Shown: positions 9,938-20,428 of the stretch, in pieces
Layout: each line of letters begins with the position of its first letter
Numbering within the stretch: the first letter of the stretch is position 1
DNA from: Bacteroidota bacterium
GTDB lineage: Bacteria > Bacteroidota > Bacteroidia > AKYH767-A > OLB10
Direction: 5' to 3'
Length of the DNA stretch: 64,000 nt
Assembly: GCA_016699635.1 (NCBI GenBank)
Contig: CP064983.1
Coordinates: 1,798,001 to 1,862,000 of the forward strand
Made by a program: the position numbers and the translations under genes
Notes under the pieces: model-generated
What the model was told of the DNA's origin: nothing
What the model saw: the letters and a program-made list of their open reading frames with translations, nothing else
Databases searched by the model: none

Positions 9938-12020
9938 ATGCGTTTACTTTCATTTGTTTTATGTTTCATGTTTTGTTTGAATGTCTCCGTTTGGGCACAG
10001 CAGGCAGAATCAGATTCATTGCAACATTTGCTTCGCACACAAGCTGACGATACTTCTAAAGTAAATACATTGAACGAACTTAGCTATGTCTATTATCAGA
10101 CTGCTGTTTATGACAGCGAATTGTATTATGCACAGCAGGCATTAAACTTAGCGCAAAAGTTGAATTGGAAAAGAGGCATGGCTGTTTCACTAAAAAATAT
10201 TGGCAGTGCCTGCGATGATATGGGCAACAACAGCGATGCATTGGTTTACTACGGACGGGCATTAAATATTTTCAGCTCTATTGATGATAAGTCCGGTGTT
10301 TCTGCTTGCTATAACAATATGGGTTTGGTGTACAGAACACTTGGCAATTTTTCAGAAGCGTTAAAGAACCATTTTGCATCTTTAAAAATTAAAGAGGCCA
10401 TTGGCGATAAAAACGGCATTGCACTTTCATACAACAACATTGGTGTAGTGTTTAATGCTCAAAAAAATTATGACGAAGCATTAAAAAATCATCGTGCAGC
10501 CTTAGCCATAAGATTGTCTTTGGGCAACAAAAGAGGTATTGCCTCATCCTATGGAAACATAGGCAATGTCTATCAGGCACAAGGCAACAACACCGAAGCG
10601 CTGAAGAACTATACCGAAGCACTTAAAATAGCAGAAGAAACCGGTGATAAAGTAGGTATGACAACAGCCCTCAACAATATGGGTGCAGCCTATTTTGAAA
10701 TGGGCGACTATGAAAATGCCTTGCAACACAATACTGATGCCCTACGCATTGCTGAAGAGGCAGGCGACCTTTCTTCAATTGCTGCTGCAAGCATCAACAC
10801 CGGCAATGTCATGGTGCAGATGAAACAACCACAGGCAGCAACTGAATGGCTTCAGAAAGCATTGGAGATTGGTAAAGAAATTGGCGAAGTTGAAGTTATA
10901 AAAAACAGTTACGAAGGACTCAGTCATAGTGACAGCGCTTTGGGAAAATACAGCGATGCACTGCAACACTACAAATGTTTATCCGCTATCGCGACAGCAT
11001 TGTTAATGAAGAAAACACACTCAAAACCGTACAGTTACAAATGCAATATGAGTATGATAAAAAAGATGCCATTGCCCGTGCTGTTCAGGAAAAGAAAGAT
11101 GAAGTTGCACAACAGGAAGTGCAGAAACAAAAATTACTCAGAAACAGTTTTATTGCCGGATTTGCATTGATGCTTGCCCTTGCTGCCGTTAGCTACAGAA
11201 GCTTTGTGCGTAAACGAAAAGACAACCATCTCATCGAAAACAAAAGTTACTCGTAGAAGAAAAAAATAAAGAAATTACGCAAAGTCTCCACTATGCACGA
11301 CACATTCAGGCTGCTGTTTTACCTAATCAAAAAAACATTGCAGCTTTACTGAAAAATCACTTTATACTTTACTTACCTAAAGATATTGTAAGCGGAGATT
11401 TTTACAGTGTATTGCAAAACAAAGACAAGGTAATAGTAGCTGCTGCCGACTGTACCGGACATGGTGTGGCAGGCGCTTTTATGAGTATGATTGGTACTTC
11501 GTTAATAAACCATCTGGTAAACGAAAAAAACATTACCAACCCTGCAGTTATTTTAGACGAACTGAATGAAGGCATCATCAACTCTTTGAAACAACGGCAG
11601 GGCGATTCTAACGATGGCATGGACATTGGCTTGTGCAGCATAGATTTTAAAGAAAATAAATTGCTTTTTGCAGGTGCCAACCGTCCGCTTTGGCTTTTCA
11701 GAAATGAAGAAATAAAAGTAATTAAACCCGATAAATTTCCGATTGGAGGCATGCAGGTTGACCATAAAAACAAATACACTGCACACAGCATAGATTTATT
11801 GCCTAACGACACCATTTATATTTTTTCTGATGGCTATTCCGATCAGTTTGGTGGCGAACAGGGTAAAAAAATGATGAGTAAAAGGTTTAAGCAATACCTG
11901 CAGGTTATGCAGCACCTGCCTATGGACAAACAGAAAGAACAGCTTGAACAGCTTTTTAATTCATGGAAAGGCAATCACGAACAGGTTGACGATGTATTGG
12001 TTGTGGGCATAAGAGTGTGA
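9938..12020 (+). CDS. TPR-sensor SpoIIE/PP2C serine phosphatase; two frameshifts
   Basis: The signal peptide ends in VWAQQ. Six to seven tetratricopeptide repeats follow (about residues 40-345; recurring NNIGxVYxxQGNxxEAL). Then come a coiled coil, a membrane helix (FIAGFALMLALAAVSY), a second coiled coil and a cytoplasmic SpoIIE/PP2C domain. Metal-binding motifs are DIVSGDFY, AAADCTGHGVAGAF and DDVLVVGIR. One extra A at 10973-10975 and one extra A at 11242-11245 restore a single protein of about 695 residues. The layout predicts periplasmic TPR sensing coupled to cytoplasmic Ser/Thr dephosphorylation, possibly of an anti-sigma antagonist (inference). A paralogous phosphatase domain occurs at 57921-60068. 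Confidence 0.83.
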
Positions 12021-12140
12021 TGTTGCGGCACTTAAAAAATGTTAAAAACTAAATTTTTCAATTAAAGCCGTTGTTTTATTTTTGCAACGTTGCCAATAGC
12101 AACAAAGAACTTATTTTGTAAATCATTAAAACCAAATATT

Positions 12141-15100
12141 ATGTTTAAAAATTTATTCTTTTCGAAGGGTGTAAAAAGTATTGCCCTTGCAGCATTTTGT
12201 TTGCTGACTTTTACCCTAGGTGCCAATGCACAGATTTTAGCATGGGAATTTAATGGAGCAGCAGGAAATGAAACTACCATTGCAGCCACCACACTTGATG
12301 CTAATTTGAACAGTTCATCAGTTTCAAGAGGTAGCGGTGTTAATGCTTCTGGACTTACTAATGCTTTTGCTTCAACCGATTACACCGTAAGCGGAACTTT
12401 TGCTAATGCAGTTACAAACAACGAATATCAGCAGTTTTCAGTTAATGCAAAATCTGGCTACAAAGTGTCTCTTTCAACATTAGATGTTAATTTCAGAAGA
12501 TCCAATACAGGTCCTAACACATTCCAATGGCAATATAGTTTGGATGGTTTTGCAACAGCAGGTATTAATATTGGTTCTGCAATTAGTTATACAACCAGTC
12601 CAACAAATGGAACTGCGCAAAGTCAAATAGATTTAAGTGTAATTTCTGCTTTACAAAACGTAAGTAATGCAACAACTATTACTATTAGACTTTATGGTTA
12701 TGGGGCATCTGCAGGAACAGGCACTTTTGCGCTAGGAAGGCTGACAGGTAATGATCTTGCAATTGGAGGAACTGTTGATCCTGATGGTGGCAGCCCTGTA
12801 CTCACTGTCGGCACACTCTCTAATCAATTCGGCAATGTTTGTATTGGTACTACAACAAACTACGAAACATTTACTGTTTCCGGTACAGACCTCGATGGTT
12901 CAAGCGTAGATGTTGGTACATTAAGCGGATTTACATACTGCCTTACTCCCGGTGGAACATATACTTCAACACTCAATCTGCCCTATACGGCACCTACATT
13001 AAGCAGCACTACTGTTTATGTTAAATTTTCGCCAACGCTCGTTCAAAGCTATGCAGGCTCTATTCCTGTAACCGGTGGTGGCGCATCTGCCGGCAGTTGT
13101 TCTGTTTCATCTGCATCAGGTATTAATACTTCACCTTCACTCACCACAGGCAGTGCAACAGGCATCACACAAACTACTGCCACCTGCGAAGGAACTATTA
13201 CCGATAACGGATGTACTAGCGTTTCTGCCTATGGCATTGAATATAGCACTACAAACAACTTTACTCCCGGAACAGGCACACAGGTTAGCAGCAGCAACAT
13301 CAGTGGCAACACCTACACTTCTGCACTAACAGGTCTTGCGGGCAACACAACATACTACTATCGTGCCTATGCAACCAACACTGCAGGCACAGGCTATGGT
13401 GCACAAGCATCATTCACAACAGATGCCTTTACTGCACCCGTAGCAACAGCAGCTACCAACATTGGCATTCATTCTTTCCGTGCCAACTGGAACAGTGTTT
13501 CCGGTGCCACAGGTTATTTTTTAGATGTTTCTACTTCTTCAACATTTTTGGCTCCTGTTACAACTGATTTGGTGTATTGGGATTTTCCAAATGATCCCGA
13601 TGATGCTACTGCCGATGGTGGAATATTAAGTAACCTGTCTGCAACAATTTCTTCTACTGCCGGTGGCACTATGACGTTTTCTACTAACGGAGCTTCAACA
13701 AAAAGTGCCAGTATAAACAATTGGGATAATGGTAACGGCACCAAATATTGGGAAGTAAGTTTTGATGCAACAGGATATTATAACCTTGCATTTTCAAGCA
13801 AACAACAATCTTCAAATACCGGTCCTCGCGATTTTAAAGTGCAATACAAAATTGGCAGTGGTGGCACATGGACAGATGTAACAGGCAGTTCAGTTACTGT
13901 AGCTAATAATTTTACTAGCGGTGTATTAACAGATATTGCCTTACCTGCAGCATGCGACAACCAAAGCAGTGTGTATCTGCGTTGGATTATGACAAGCAAT
14001 ACTTCTGTTGGTGGTGGTTCGGTTGCAGCTACCGGCACCAACCGTATTGATGATTTATTTGCTACCGGCTACGAAGGTGATTTTGTTTTAGAAAACCAAA
14101 GCGTTGCAGGTTTATATTATGATGTAACAGGTCTGAATCCTATCACAACTTACTACTACCGTGTTCGTGCTACTGATGGTGTAGCTACTTCAGACAACAG
14201 CAATGTCATTAACCTTACTACCTTAGATGTTTGCGATTTGTTTACCGTAACAGCATCAAGCAATGCACCAATCTGTTCAAGCACCAACCTTAACCTTAAT
14301 GCCAATGCAAGTGGTTCCGATGGAACTATCACCGGCTATGAGTGGTCAGGTCCCGGTGGCTACAGCAACATGACACAAAATCCTTCTGTAAGCAATCCGC
14401 TTGCAGGAACTTATACAGTAACCGTAACTGATGATAATGGATGTACTGTAACAGACAATGTATCTGCAACCGTAGAAGCAGCACCTACTGCCAATGCAGG
14501 AAGCGATGATATTATTTGCTCCAGCGGCAGTGCAGCATTAAATGGTATAATCGGTGGCGATGCTACCGGTGGAACATGGACAACTGCTGGCGATGGAACT
14601 TTCTCTCCAAATGCAACAACATTAAATGCTGCTTATGTTCCCGGAACAACAGACATCAGCAATGGCAGTGTAGTGCTTACACTCACTTCAACAGGCAGTG
14701 TGTTGTGTAGTGCAGTTAACGATCAGGTAACAATTACCATTCAAACAGGTGTGCCTTCACAACCTGCAGTTGTTTCAGGAGCGCCAACAAGTGTTTGTCC
14801 TCCTGCAGGTCCTTATACTTTAACAACATCTTCAACTAATGCCAATAGCTACAACTGGTATGTTGTTGGTGCCAACACAGGAATAACATTTTTATCTGCC
14901 AATGGCAGCAACTCAATGGATGTGCAATACGGTGTAACAGCCAACAGCAGCTACTCTGTTCGTGTTGAAGCAAGCAATGCCTGCGGAACAAGCAGCTATC
15001 GTTCTGCATTTACACGCAGATCAGTTTCAACACCTGCTACTGTTAGTGGAAACAAAGTAGCTTGTGCCACCACCAGCGATACTTACACTTGTACTGCCGT

Positions 15101-16316
15101 TGCCGGTGCAGAATCCTATCAATGGTCTATCACTGGCGATGCCACAGTTTCAGGAACTACCAACAGCGTAACTGTAAACTTTGGTCCGGCATGGACAGGC
15201 GGTACACTTTGTGTTTCATCACAAGTAGGTTGTTTCACAAGCCCATCAAAATGTATGGCTATTACTTCTTCTACTCCTGCAGTTGGTGCCATCAGTGGCA
15301 GCGCTACTGCATGTCCAAACGGTGTAGTGTCATTTAGTGTTGCTCCGCTTGCAGGCATTCAAACCTACAACTGGACAACGCCTCCAAACTCATCAGTAAC
15401 TTTAGGTAGTGGTACAAACAATGTGCAGGTAACATTTAATGGAAGTTACAATGGTGTCGGAAATATTTGTGTTTCTGCTACCAGCATTTGTGGTGTAACT
15501 ACAGCGCCTAAATGTAAAACTGTTGCTCCGGGTCTTCCTTCAGTTCCTGCTTCAATCACAGGCGGAACAAATGGTTTGTGTAACCAAAGTGGAAACTTCA
15601 GTTGTCCATTGCAAGCCGGAAATACTTATAACTGGACTGCACCGGGCACAATTAACAACAATGGTTCAAACAGTGTAAACATTCAGTTCAGCAATATAAC
15701 TACAGGAAGTGTTTGCGTTTCTGCATCCAATAGCTGCGGTAGCAGTGCCTATCGTTGTGTAACTGTAAAAGGTGCACCCAACTCTCCGGTAGCACTTACA
15801 AGCAATCCAGCGGTTATCTGCGCCAACACTACCGGTGTTGAATTTAATGCCAACACTTCAAACACAACCGGTGCCTATACATTAACATGGTCTTATACTC
15901 CGGCAGCAGCAACCTACAATAGCGGTGGTGGAAACACAAACCAACTTATTCTTGATTGGGGAAATACAAACGGTGTTGTAGTGGTTACAGCTTCTAATGC
16001 CTGTGGCAGTGGTGCTAAATCATACACTGTAAACCTAGGTTGCCGTCAGCAAGGTCAGGACGATGTTGCAGCGTTAAACATCTATCCAAATCCTGCAAGC
16101 GGAACAGTTAACATCAACCTCAATGCTGGCAATCAGCAAGCTGTTCAATGCATCATCACCGACCTTAGTGGTAAAGTTGTGATGCAGCAAACATACAACG
16201 TAGCAGTTGGCAACAACACCTTCTCTGCCGATGTTTCACACCTTGCAAAAGGAATCTACATGTTGCAAATTGCAGGCAACACAATGCAGGCAAAACAAAA
16301 ACTCATTATACAATAA
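12141..16316 (+). CDS. large T9SS-secreted protein with FN3-like and repeated Ig/PKD-like domains
   Basis: This 1391-residue protein starts at 12141 with a signal peptide (cut after TLGANAQ). The N-terminal part looks like a beta-sandwich of the kind found before choice-of-anchor domains. An FN3-like domain follows around AGNTTYYYRAYATNTAG, then another beta-sandwich around 450-680, then at least five Cys-containing Ig/PKD-like repeats of about 80-90 residues, each with a YxW core and a VCVSAxNSCG-type strand. It ends in a type A T9SS sorting domain (IYPNPASG to KLIIQ). No catalytic motif is visible, so a surface adhesin or matrix protein is likely (inference). The repeats are shared with the protein at 49918-52526. 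Confidence 0.85.
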   Translation: MFKNLFFSKGVKSIALAAFCLLTFTLGANAQILAWEFNGAAGNETTIAATTLDANLNSSSVSRGSGVNASGLTNAFASTDYTVSGTFANAVTNNEYQQFSVNAKSGYKVSLSTLDVNFRRSNTGPNTFQWQYSLDGFATAGINIGSAISYTTSPTNGTAQSQIDLSVISALQNVSNATTITIRLYGYGASAGTGTFALGRLTGNDLAIGGTVDPDGGSPVLTVGTLSNQFGNVCIGTTTNYETFTVSGTDLDGSSVDVGTLSGFTYCLTPGGTYTSTLNLPYTAPTLSSTTVYVKFSPTLVQSYAGSIPVTGGGASAGSCSVSSASGINTSPSLTTGSATGITQTTATCEGTITDNGCTSVSAYGIEYSTTNNFTPGTGTQVSSSNISGNTYTSALTGLAGNTTYYYRAYATNTAGTGYGAQASFTTDAFTAPVATAATNIGIHSFRANWNSVSGATGYFLDVSTSSTFLAPVTTDLVYWDFPNDPDDATADGGILSNLSATISSTAGGTMTFSTNGASTKSASINNWDNGNGTKYWEVSFDATGYYNLAFSSKQQSSNTGPRDFKVQYKIGSGGTWTDVTGSSVTVANNFTSGVLTDIALPAACDNQSSVYLRWIMTSNTSVGGGSVAATGTNRIDDLFATGYEGDFVLENQSVAGLYYDVTGLNPITTYYYRVRATDGVATSDNSNVINLTTLDVCDLFTVTASSNAPICSSTNLNLNANASGSDGTITGYEWSGPGGYSNMTQNPSVSNPLAGTYTVTVTDDNGCTVTDNVSATVEAAPTANAGSDDIICSSGSAALNGIIGGDATGGTWTTAGDGTFSPNATTLNAAYVPGTTDISNGSVVLTLTSTGSVLCSAVNDQVTITIQTGVPSQPAVVSGAPTSVCPPAGPYTLTTSSTNANSYNWYVVGANTGITFLSANGSNSMDVQYGVTANSSYSVRVEASNACGTSSYRSAFTRRSVSTPATVSGNKVACATTSDTYTCTAVAGAESYQWSITGDATVSGTTNSVTVNFGPAWTGGTLCVSSQVGCFTSPSKCMAITSSTPAVGAISGSATACPNGVVSFSVAPLAGIQTYNWTTPPNSSVTLGSGTNNVQVTFNGSYNGVGNICVSATSICGVTTAPKCKTVAPGLPSVPASITGGTNGLCNQSGNFSCPLQAGNTYNWTAPGTINNNGSNSVNIQFSNITTGSVCVSASNSCGSSAYRCVTVKGAPNSPVALTSNPAVICANTTGVEFNANTSNTTGAYTLTWSYTPAAATYNSGGGNTNQLILDWGNTNGVVVVTASNACGSGAKSYTVNLGCRQQGQDDVAALNIYPNPASGTVNINLNAGNQQAVQCIITDLSGKVVMQQTYNVAVGNNTFSADVSHLAKGIYMLQIAGNTMQAKQKLIIQ

Positions 16317-16343
16317 CGGTTTTGCACTAAGCATAAATCAAAT

Positions 16344-16374
16344 AAAAAGGCTGTCTCACAAAGGCAGCCTTTTT
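16344..16374 (+). terminator. rho-independent terminator of the large T9SS gene
   Basis: An AAAAAGGCTG stem pairs with CAGCCTTTTT, with inner U-G and C-G pairs and a short loop, and is followed by a T run. It starts 28 bp after the stop codon. Confidence 0.85.
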
Positions 16375-16595
16375 TTGTGGTAGAATAAAGTGGTTGCAAT
16401 AATTATTAACTTACTAAAATGTAATATCAAATAGTTCAAAAACTAATTTTAGGGTTGCATAAACTAATGTTGAAATTAATTTCATTAGCACTTGATTTTT
16501 AATGTTGCACTTTTATTGTTGTCTTAATAGACTCACAAAAATTAATATCTGAAATCAAAAATTAAGAGACTGAATAAAATTTAAAATTCAACCAC

Positions 16596-17795
16596 ATGCC
16601 CCAACACTACACAAAACCATTTTATATATTTTTTCTAATCATGCCAATGGGTATAAGCCAGGGCTTTGTAACGGTCACATTACCATTTATGCTCACACAG
16701 AATGGCTTTTCAGTTGCACTAACTGCAGGTATCGTTGCTATCGGAATTTCAGCAAACCTATGGCGTTTTGTTTGGGGGCCAATAGTAGATTTATCTCTTA
16801 GCTTACACAAATGGTATTGGCTAGGCATGTCAGCTTCCATTGCTTCATTATTGCTTATTTGTTCAATTCCGTTTACAATAAAAGGAGAAACATTGCTTTC
16901 AGTAATTGTCTTTATATCGCAAGTAGCTGCCACTATAGCTCTATTACCTCTTAATGGGATTATGGCAAAACAAATTCACGAAAATAAAAAAGGTGAAGCA
17001 TCAGGGTGGTAGCCTTGCCGGTTCAGGTTTGGGAGGTGGAGCAGGAATATGGCTTGCCACACACTATAATCTTACCCTTGCTGGTATTGTTTTATGTATG
17101 GTGTCTGTTTTGTTTGCATTAACAATGTTTCTCATCAAAGATATTCCCTTCAAAAAACAAAAATCAATTATTCTTGAGATTAAAGGAATGGGGATAAACA
17201 TTTTTTCTATGATAAAATTGCCCGTGGCTTTATTTGTAATGATTCTTACACTGATGCCCATTGGCACCGGTGCCATGTCCAATCTATGGTCAGCAGTGGC
17301 TCAGGACTGGAAAGCAGATGCAGATACGGTTGCTCTTGTCACCGGAATCTTATCGGGCATTGTAAGTGATGTGGGTTGCATAGCAGGAGGTTTTATTTCA
17401 GACCGTTGGGGAATTTGGAATGCATATCTTGGCATTGGAGTTATTTGTGCATTGGTAACTGTACTCATGGCTTTTATGCCCTACACACCACCGGCATATA
17501 TTTCAGGAGTGCTTGTTTATGGATTTGTATGGGATTAATGTATGCTGCATACACTGCCGTTCTTCTTTTTGTAATCGGCAAAAGCCATTCAGCAACTAAA
17601 TTTTCTTTAATGTCATCTTTAGGCAATATGCCTGTGGTGTATATGACCACTTTCAATGGTTGGGCTCATGATAAATATGGAAGTAAATTTATGCTATCTG
17701 CCGAAGCATTTATAGGAATAATATTTATCGTCATTTTTTACCTTATATTACTTCGTATGAAAAAGAAAAACATGATCCCTCTTATTGTTGATTAA
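16596..17795 (+). CDS. MFS transporter, AmpG/PAT-like; two frameshifts
   Basis: This is a polytopic inner-membrane carrier of about 400 residues with roughly 12 hydrophobic segments. The N-terminal LIMPMGISQGFVTVTLPFML and late GLMYAAYTAVLLFVIG with a following SATKFSLMSSL recall the AmpG/PAT branch of the major facilitator superfamily. Lesion one is at 17000-17010, where a single 11-mer ATCAGGGTGGT is present; two tandem copies would give GEASGWYQGGSLAGSG, the family-typical GWYQ. Lesion two is at 17529, where an extra A gives YGFVMGLMYAA. The substrate is unknown. It stands alone between a terminator and the repeat region. Confidence 0.75.
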
Positions 17796-17859
17796 TCGGG
17801 TAAATGGCAAGTTGTGTAACCTTGTGTATATATAGCTGAAAATCAAACTAAATTAAAAA

Positions 17860-18132
17860 CCTTCAGCACCGCAAACTCCAACCTCAGCACCGCAAATGCC
17901 AGCCTCAGCACCGCAAACTCCAACCTCAGCACCGCAAACTCCAACCTCAGCACCGCAAATGCCAACCTCAGCACCGCAAATGCCAGCCTCAGCAATGCAA
18001 ACGCCAACCTCAGCACTGCAAATGCCAACCTCAGCACCGCAAATGTCATCCTCAGCACCGCAAATGCCATCCTCAGCACTGCAAACGCCATCCTCAGCAC
18101 CGCAAATGCCAACCTCACCACCGCAAATGTCA
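17860..18132. repeat. 13-copy 21-bp minisatellite
   Basis: Thirteen uninterrupted 21-bp units fit the consensus ACCTCAGCACCGCAAATGCCA, with variation mainly at the first base (A/G/T), at CACCG versus CACTG/CAATG, and at AATG versus AACT/AACG. The tract keeps frames open on both strands (APQMPTS-like on plus, LAFAVLR-like on minus). The plus frame has an upstream stop and no ribosome-binding context, so I treat it as non-coding. Confidence 0.9.
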
Positions 18133-18259
18133 GTGTCTTTTCCTAAATAAAGTTTACAGTTTAATTGCTTATCGTGTGTCAGCGCCCTTTAGGCATTTTG
18201 CAAAAGCAAAGCCTCTTATGGCTATGGGTGTGCGCAGGCTTCTTGAAAACATTAAATAA

Positions 18260-18540
18260 CTATGTAAACACCAACTTTCCAAACTTTCCAACTTTCCAAA
18301 CTTCCCAACCTTCCAAACTTTCCAAACTTTCCAAACTCCCATTTTCAAACCTGTCAGCCGTGGCTGATTATCTCATTTTCAAATTTTCAAATTATCAAAT
18401 CAAACCTTCCCAACTTTCCAAACTCCCATTTTCAAACCTGTCAGCCGTGGCTGATTATCTCATTTTCAAATTATCAAATTATCAAATCAACACATTTTCA
18501 AATTATCAAATTATCAAATCCAACCTTCCAACCTCAATGC
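18260..18540. repeat. CTTTCCAAA-rich tract with an 87-bp imperfect tandem duplication
   Basis: Repeated CTTTCCAAA-type 9-mers run from about 18270 to 18340. A block of roughly 55 bp from about 18331 recurs 87 bp later from 18418. It includes the palindrome TCAGCC-GT-GGCTGA at 18354-18367 and 18441-18454. The remainder is TTTTCAAATTATCAAAT-type AT-rich repeats. It lies immediately 3' of dnaJ. Confidence 0.8.
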
Positions 18541-19688
18541 CTAATTAAAAAACTCTTTCATTTTTTCGAAAAAGCTTTTATCACCCTTACCCGGATTAGG
18601 TTTAAAATTTTCTGAGTCGCGTAGCTTCTCAAGCATCTTTCTTTCTTCTGCAGAAAGCTGCTGTGGTGTCCACACGTTAATATTCACAAGCAGGTCGCCT
18701 TTATGATAACTGTTTACTCTTGGTAGTCCTTTTCCTTTCAATCGCAACACTTTGCCGCCTTGTGTGCCGGCATCAATTTTAATTTTCGCTTTACCGTCAA
18801 CAGTTGGAATTTCAACCTGAGTGCCTAATGCAGCATCAATAAATGTGATGTATAAATCGAACAGCAAATTATCACCATCACGTTTCAGCTTTGGATCTTC
18901 AATCTCTTCTATCACTATAAGCAAATCACCGGCAATGCCATTGCGCTCGCCAAGATTACCTTTTCCGCTAACGTTAAGTTGCATACCATCTGCAACACCT
19001 GCAGGAATGGGTACTGTAATCATATCTTCTCCCTGCTCAACACCCGTACCATGACAAGTGCGGCAGGTATTGGCAATAACCTGTCCTTCGCCACCACAAA
19101 CATTACAGGTAGTAACTGTTTGCATCTGACCCTAAAATAGTATTCGTAACACGTCTCACCTGTCCCGAACCTTTGCAGGCACTGCATGTTGTAAATGCAT
19201 TGTTGCCCTGCGCACCACTACCATGACAGGTATGGCAGGCAACTTTCTTACTTACTTTAATTTCTTCTCAACACCGTTGGCAATTTCCTGAAGTGTAAGT
19301 TTTACTTTAATACGCAGGTTTGAGCCACGGTTAACTCTTGCTCCACGCTGTCCGCCACCACCACCAAAGAAACTCTCAAAAGGGTTGTGTCCGCCAAAAA
19401 TATCTCCAAACTGACTGAAGATATCTTCCATGTTCATGTGCTGTCCGCCACCATAACCACCGTTGCCCATAGCCTGATGACCAAACTGATCGTAGCGGCT
19501 TTTTTCTCTGCATTACTCAGCACTTCATACGCCTCAGCAGCTTCTTTAAATTTTTCTTCGGCTTCTTTATTGCCCGGATTTTTGTCAGGATGATATTTAA
19601 TAGCCATCTGACGGTAAGCTTTTTTTATTTCAGCTTCCGAAGCACTGCGTCCAACACCTAATATTTCGTAATAATCTCTCTTCGACAT
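18541..19688 (-). CDS. dnaJ: chaperone DnaJ (Hsp40), three frameshifts
   Basis: The DnaJ co-chaperone stimulates DnaK ATPase. The N-terminal J domain (RDYYEILGV..., HPD in KYHPDKNPG) leads to a Gly/Phe-rich stretch (FGDIFGGHNPFESFFGGGGG). The zinc domain has four motifs: CHTCHGSG, CSACKGSG, CNVCGGEG and CRTCHGTG. A C-terminal substrate-binding domain follows. Three one-base lesions break it: an A missing at the run 19500-19505, an A missing at 19261-19263, and an extra G at 19130-19132. After correction it is about 382 residues, normal for DnaJ. It follows grpE by 11 bp. Confidence 0.93.
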
Positions 19689-19699
19689 TTTGTTTTCTA

Positions 19700-20278
19700 T
19701 TAACTTCCCACCACTACCTTGGCATGACGCACAACTTTATCATTCAGCATATAGCCTTTTTCAATTTCATCAACTACCAATCATTTTTTATCATCATCGG
19801 CAGGAATGCTTGTAATAGCTTCGTGCAGGTCGGTATCAAAAGGTTTGTTTATTGATTCAATTGCTGTCAACCCTTGTTGGGTTAAGGTGTTGTTAAGCTT
19901 CTGAAAAATTAATTGAATGCCTTCTTTTAAAGCAGTTACATCTGAAGTATTTTCCTGTGCTTTCATTGCACGCTCAAAATCATCTATAATTGGTAGCAGT
20001 GATGTAATCACATCTGCACCTGCAGTTTTTATCAGTTCAATACGCTCTTTCGCTAATCTGCGTTTGTAATTCTCAAAGTCGCTGTACAATCTCAGATATT
20101 TGTCATTGGCAACAGACAACTCTTCTTTCAATAGTTCAAGAGGATTTTGTATTTCCTCACTTACAGAAGTTTCATCTATAACTTCTTGTTTCGGCATTAT
20201 TTCCTCAGGGTTTGAGGATTCTTCATTAGATATAATTTCGTTTTCCTTTTTCATTTTTCTACGCTTAAACAATTTCAT
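19700..20278 (-). CDS. grpE: nucleotide exchange factor GrpE with in-frame premature stop
   Basis: GrpE releases ADP from DnaK. An acidic, low-complexity N-terminus is followed by the long helix (NDKYLRLYSDFENYKRRLAKE) and the GrpE core (LLPIIDDFERAM, PFDTDLHEAI). The frame meets TGA at 19783-19781 after ADDDKK. Reading on in the same frame gives LVVDEIEKGYMLNDKVVRHAKVVVGS, the normal GrpE C-terminus, and a TAA at 19702-19700. The consensus residue at the stop is Gly, so GGA to TGA is the simplest explanation. Truncation would remove part of the beta-wing that contacts DnaK. It is co-transcribed with dnaJ. Confidence 0.9.
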
Positions 20279-20373
20279 CGCTGATTTTCAAAAACATTGC
20301 CATTTAACAATTGGGGTCAAAATGGCAGGCAAAGATAGCTTTTACCCGGCTGCAACTGTCAAACAGGAGGTAA

Positions 20374-20408
20374 AATGACAACAGCCGGAATTTCCGGCTG
20401 TTGTCATT
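20374..20408 (-). terminator. hairpin downstream of the thioredoxin-like gene
   Basis: A perfect 15-bp inverted repeat (AATGACAACAGCCGG / CCGGCTGTTGTCATT) has a 5-nt loop. It lies just 3' of the minus-strand thioredoxin-like gene. It lacks a strong T run on the minus strand. Confidence 0.6.
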
Positions 20409-20428
20409 CTTCGATAATAAAATATTAT

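Larger units (their letters stand above)
17796..18540. other. 745-bp intergenic region made largely of repeats
   Basis: No credible gene lies between the MFS transporter and dnaJ. Open frames on both strands are by-products of the 21-bp repeat, whose length is a multiple of three. A short unique stretch (about 18133-18259) separates the minisatellite from the pyrimidine-rich repeats. No RNA gene was recognised. Confidence 0.7.

Noticed and set aside
17860..18132. CRISPR array
   Set aside because: Units are directly contiguous with no unique spacers, and no cas genes are nearby.
17896..18150. Open frames over the minisatellite on both strands as repeat proteins
   Set aside because: Repeat length is a multiple of three so stops are excluded by chance. 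There is no ribosome-binding context or signal, and neither reading resembles a known protein.
19781..20278. UGA recoded as glycine (as in some candidate phyla) in grpE
   Set aside because: TGA ends other intact genes here (atpA at 30501-30503, the outer-membrane protein at 35587-35589), so it is a stop codon in this organism.
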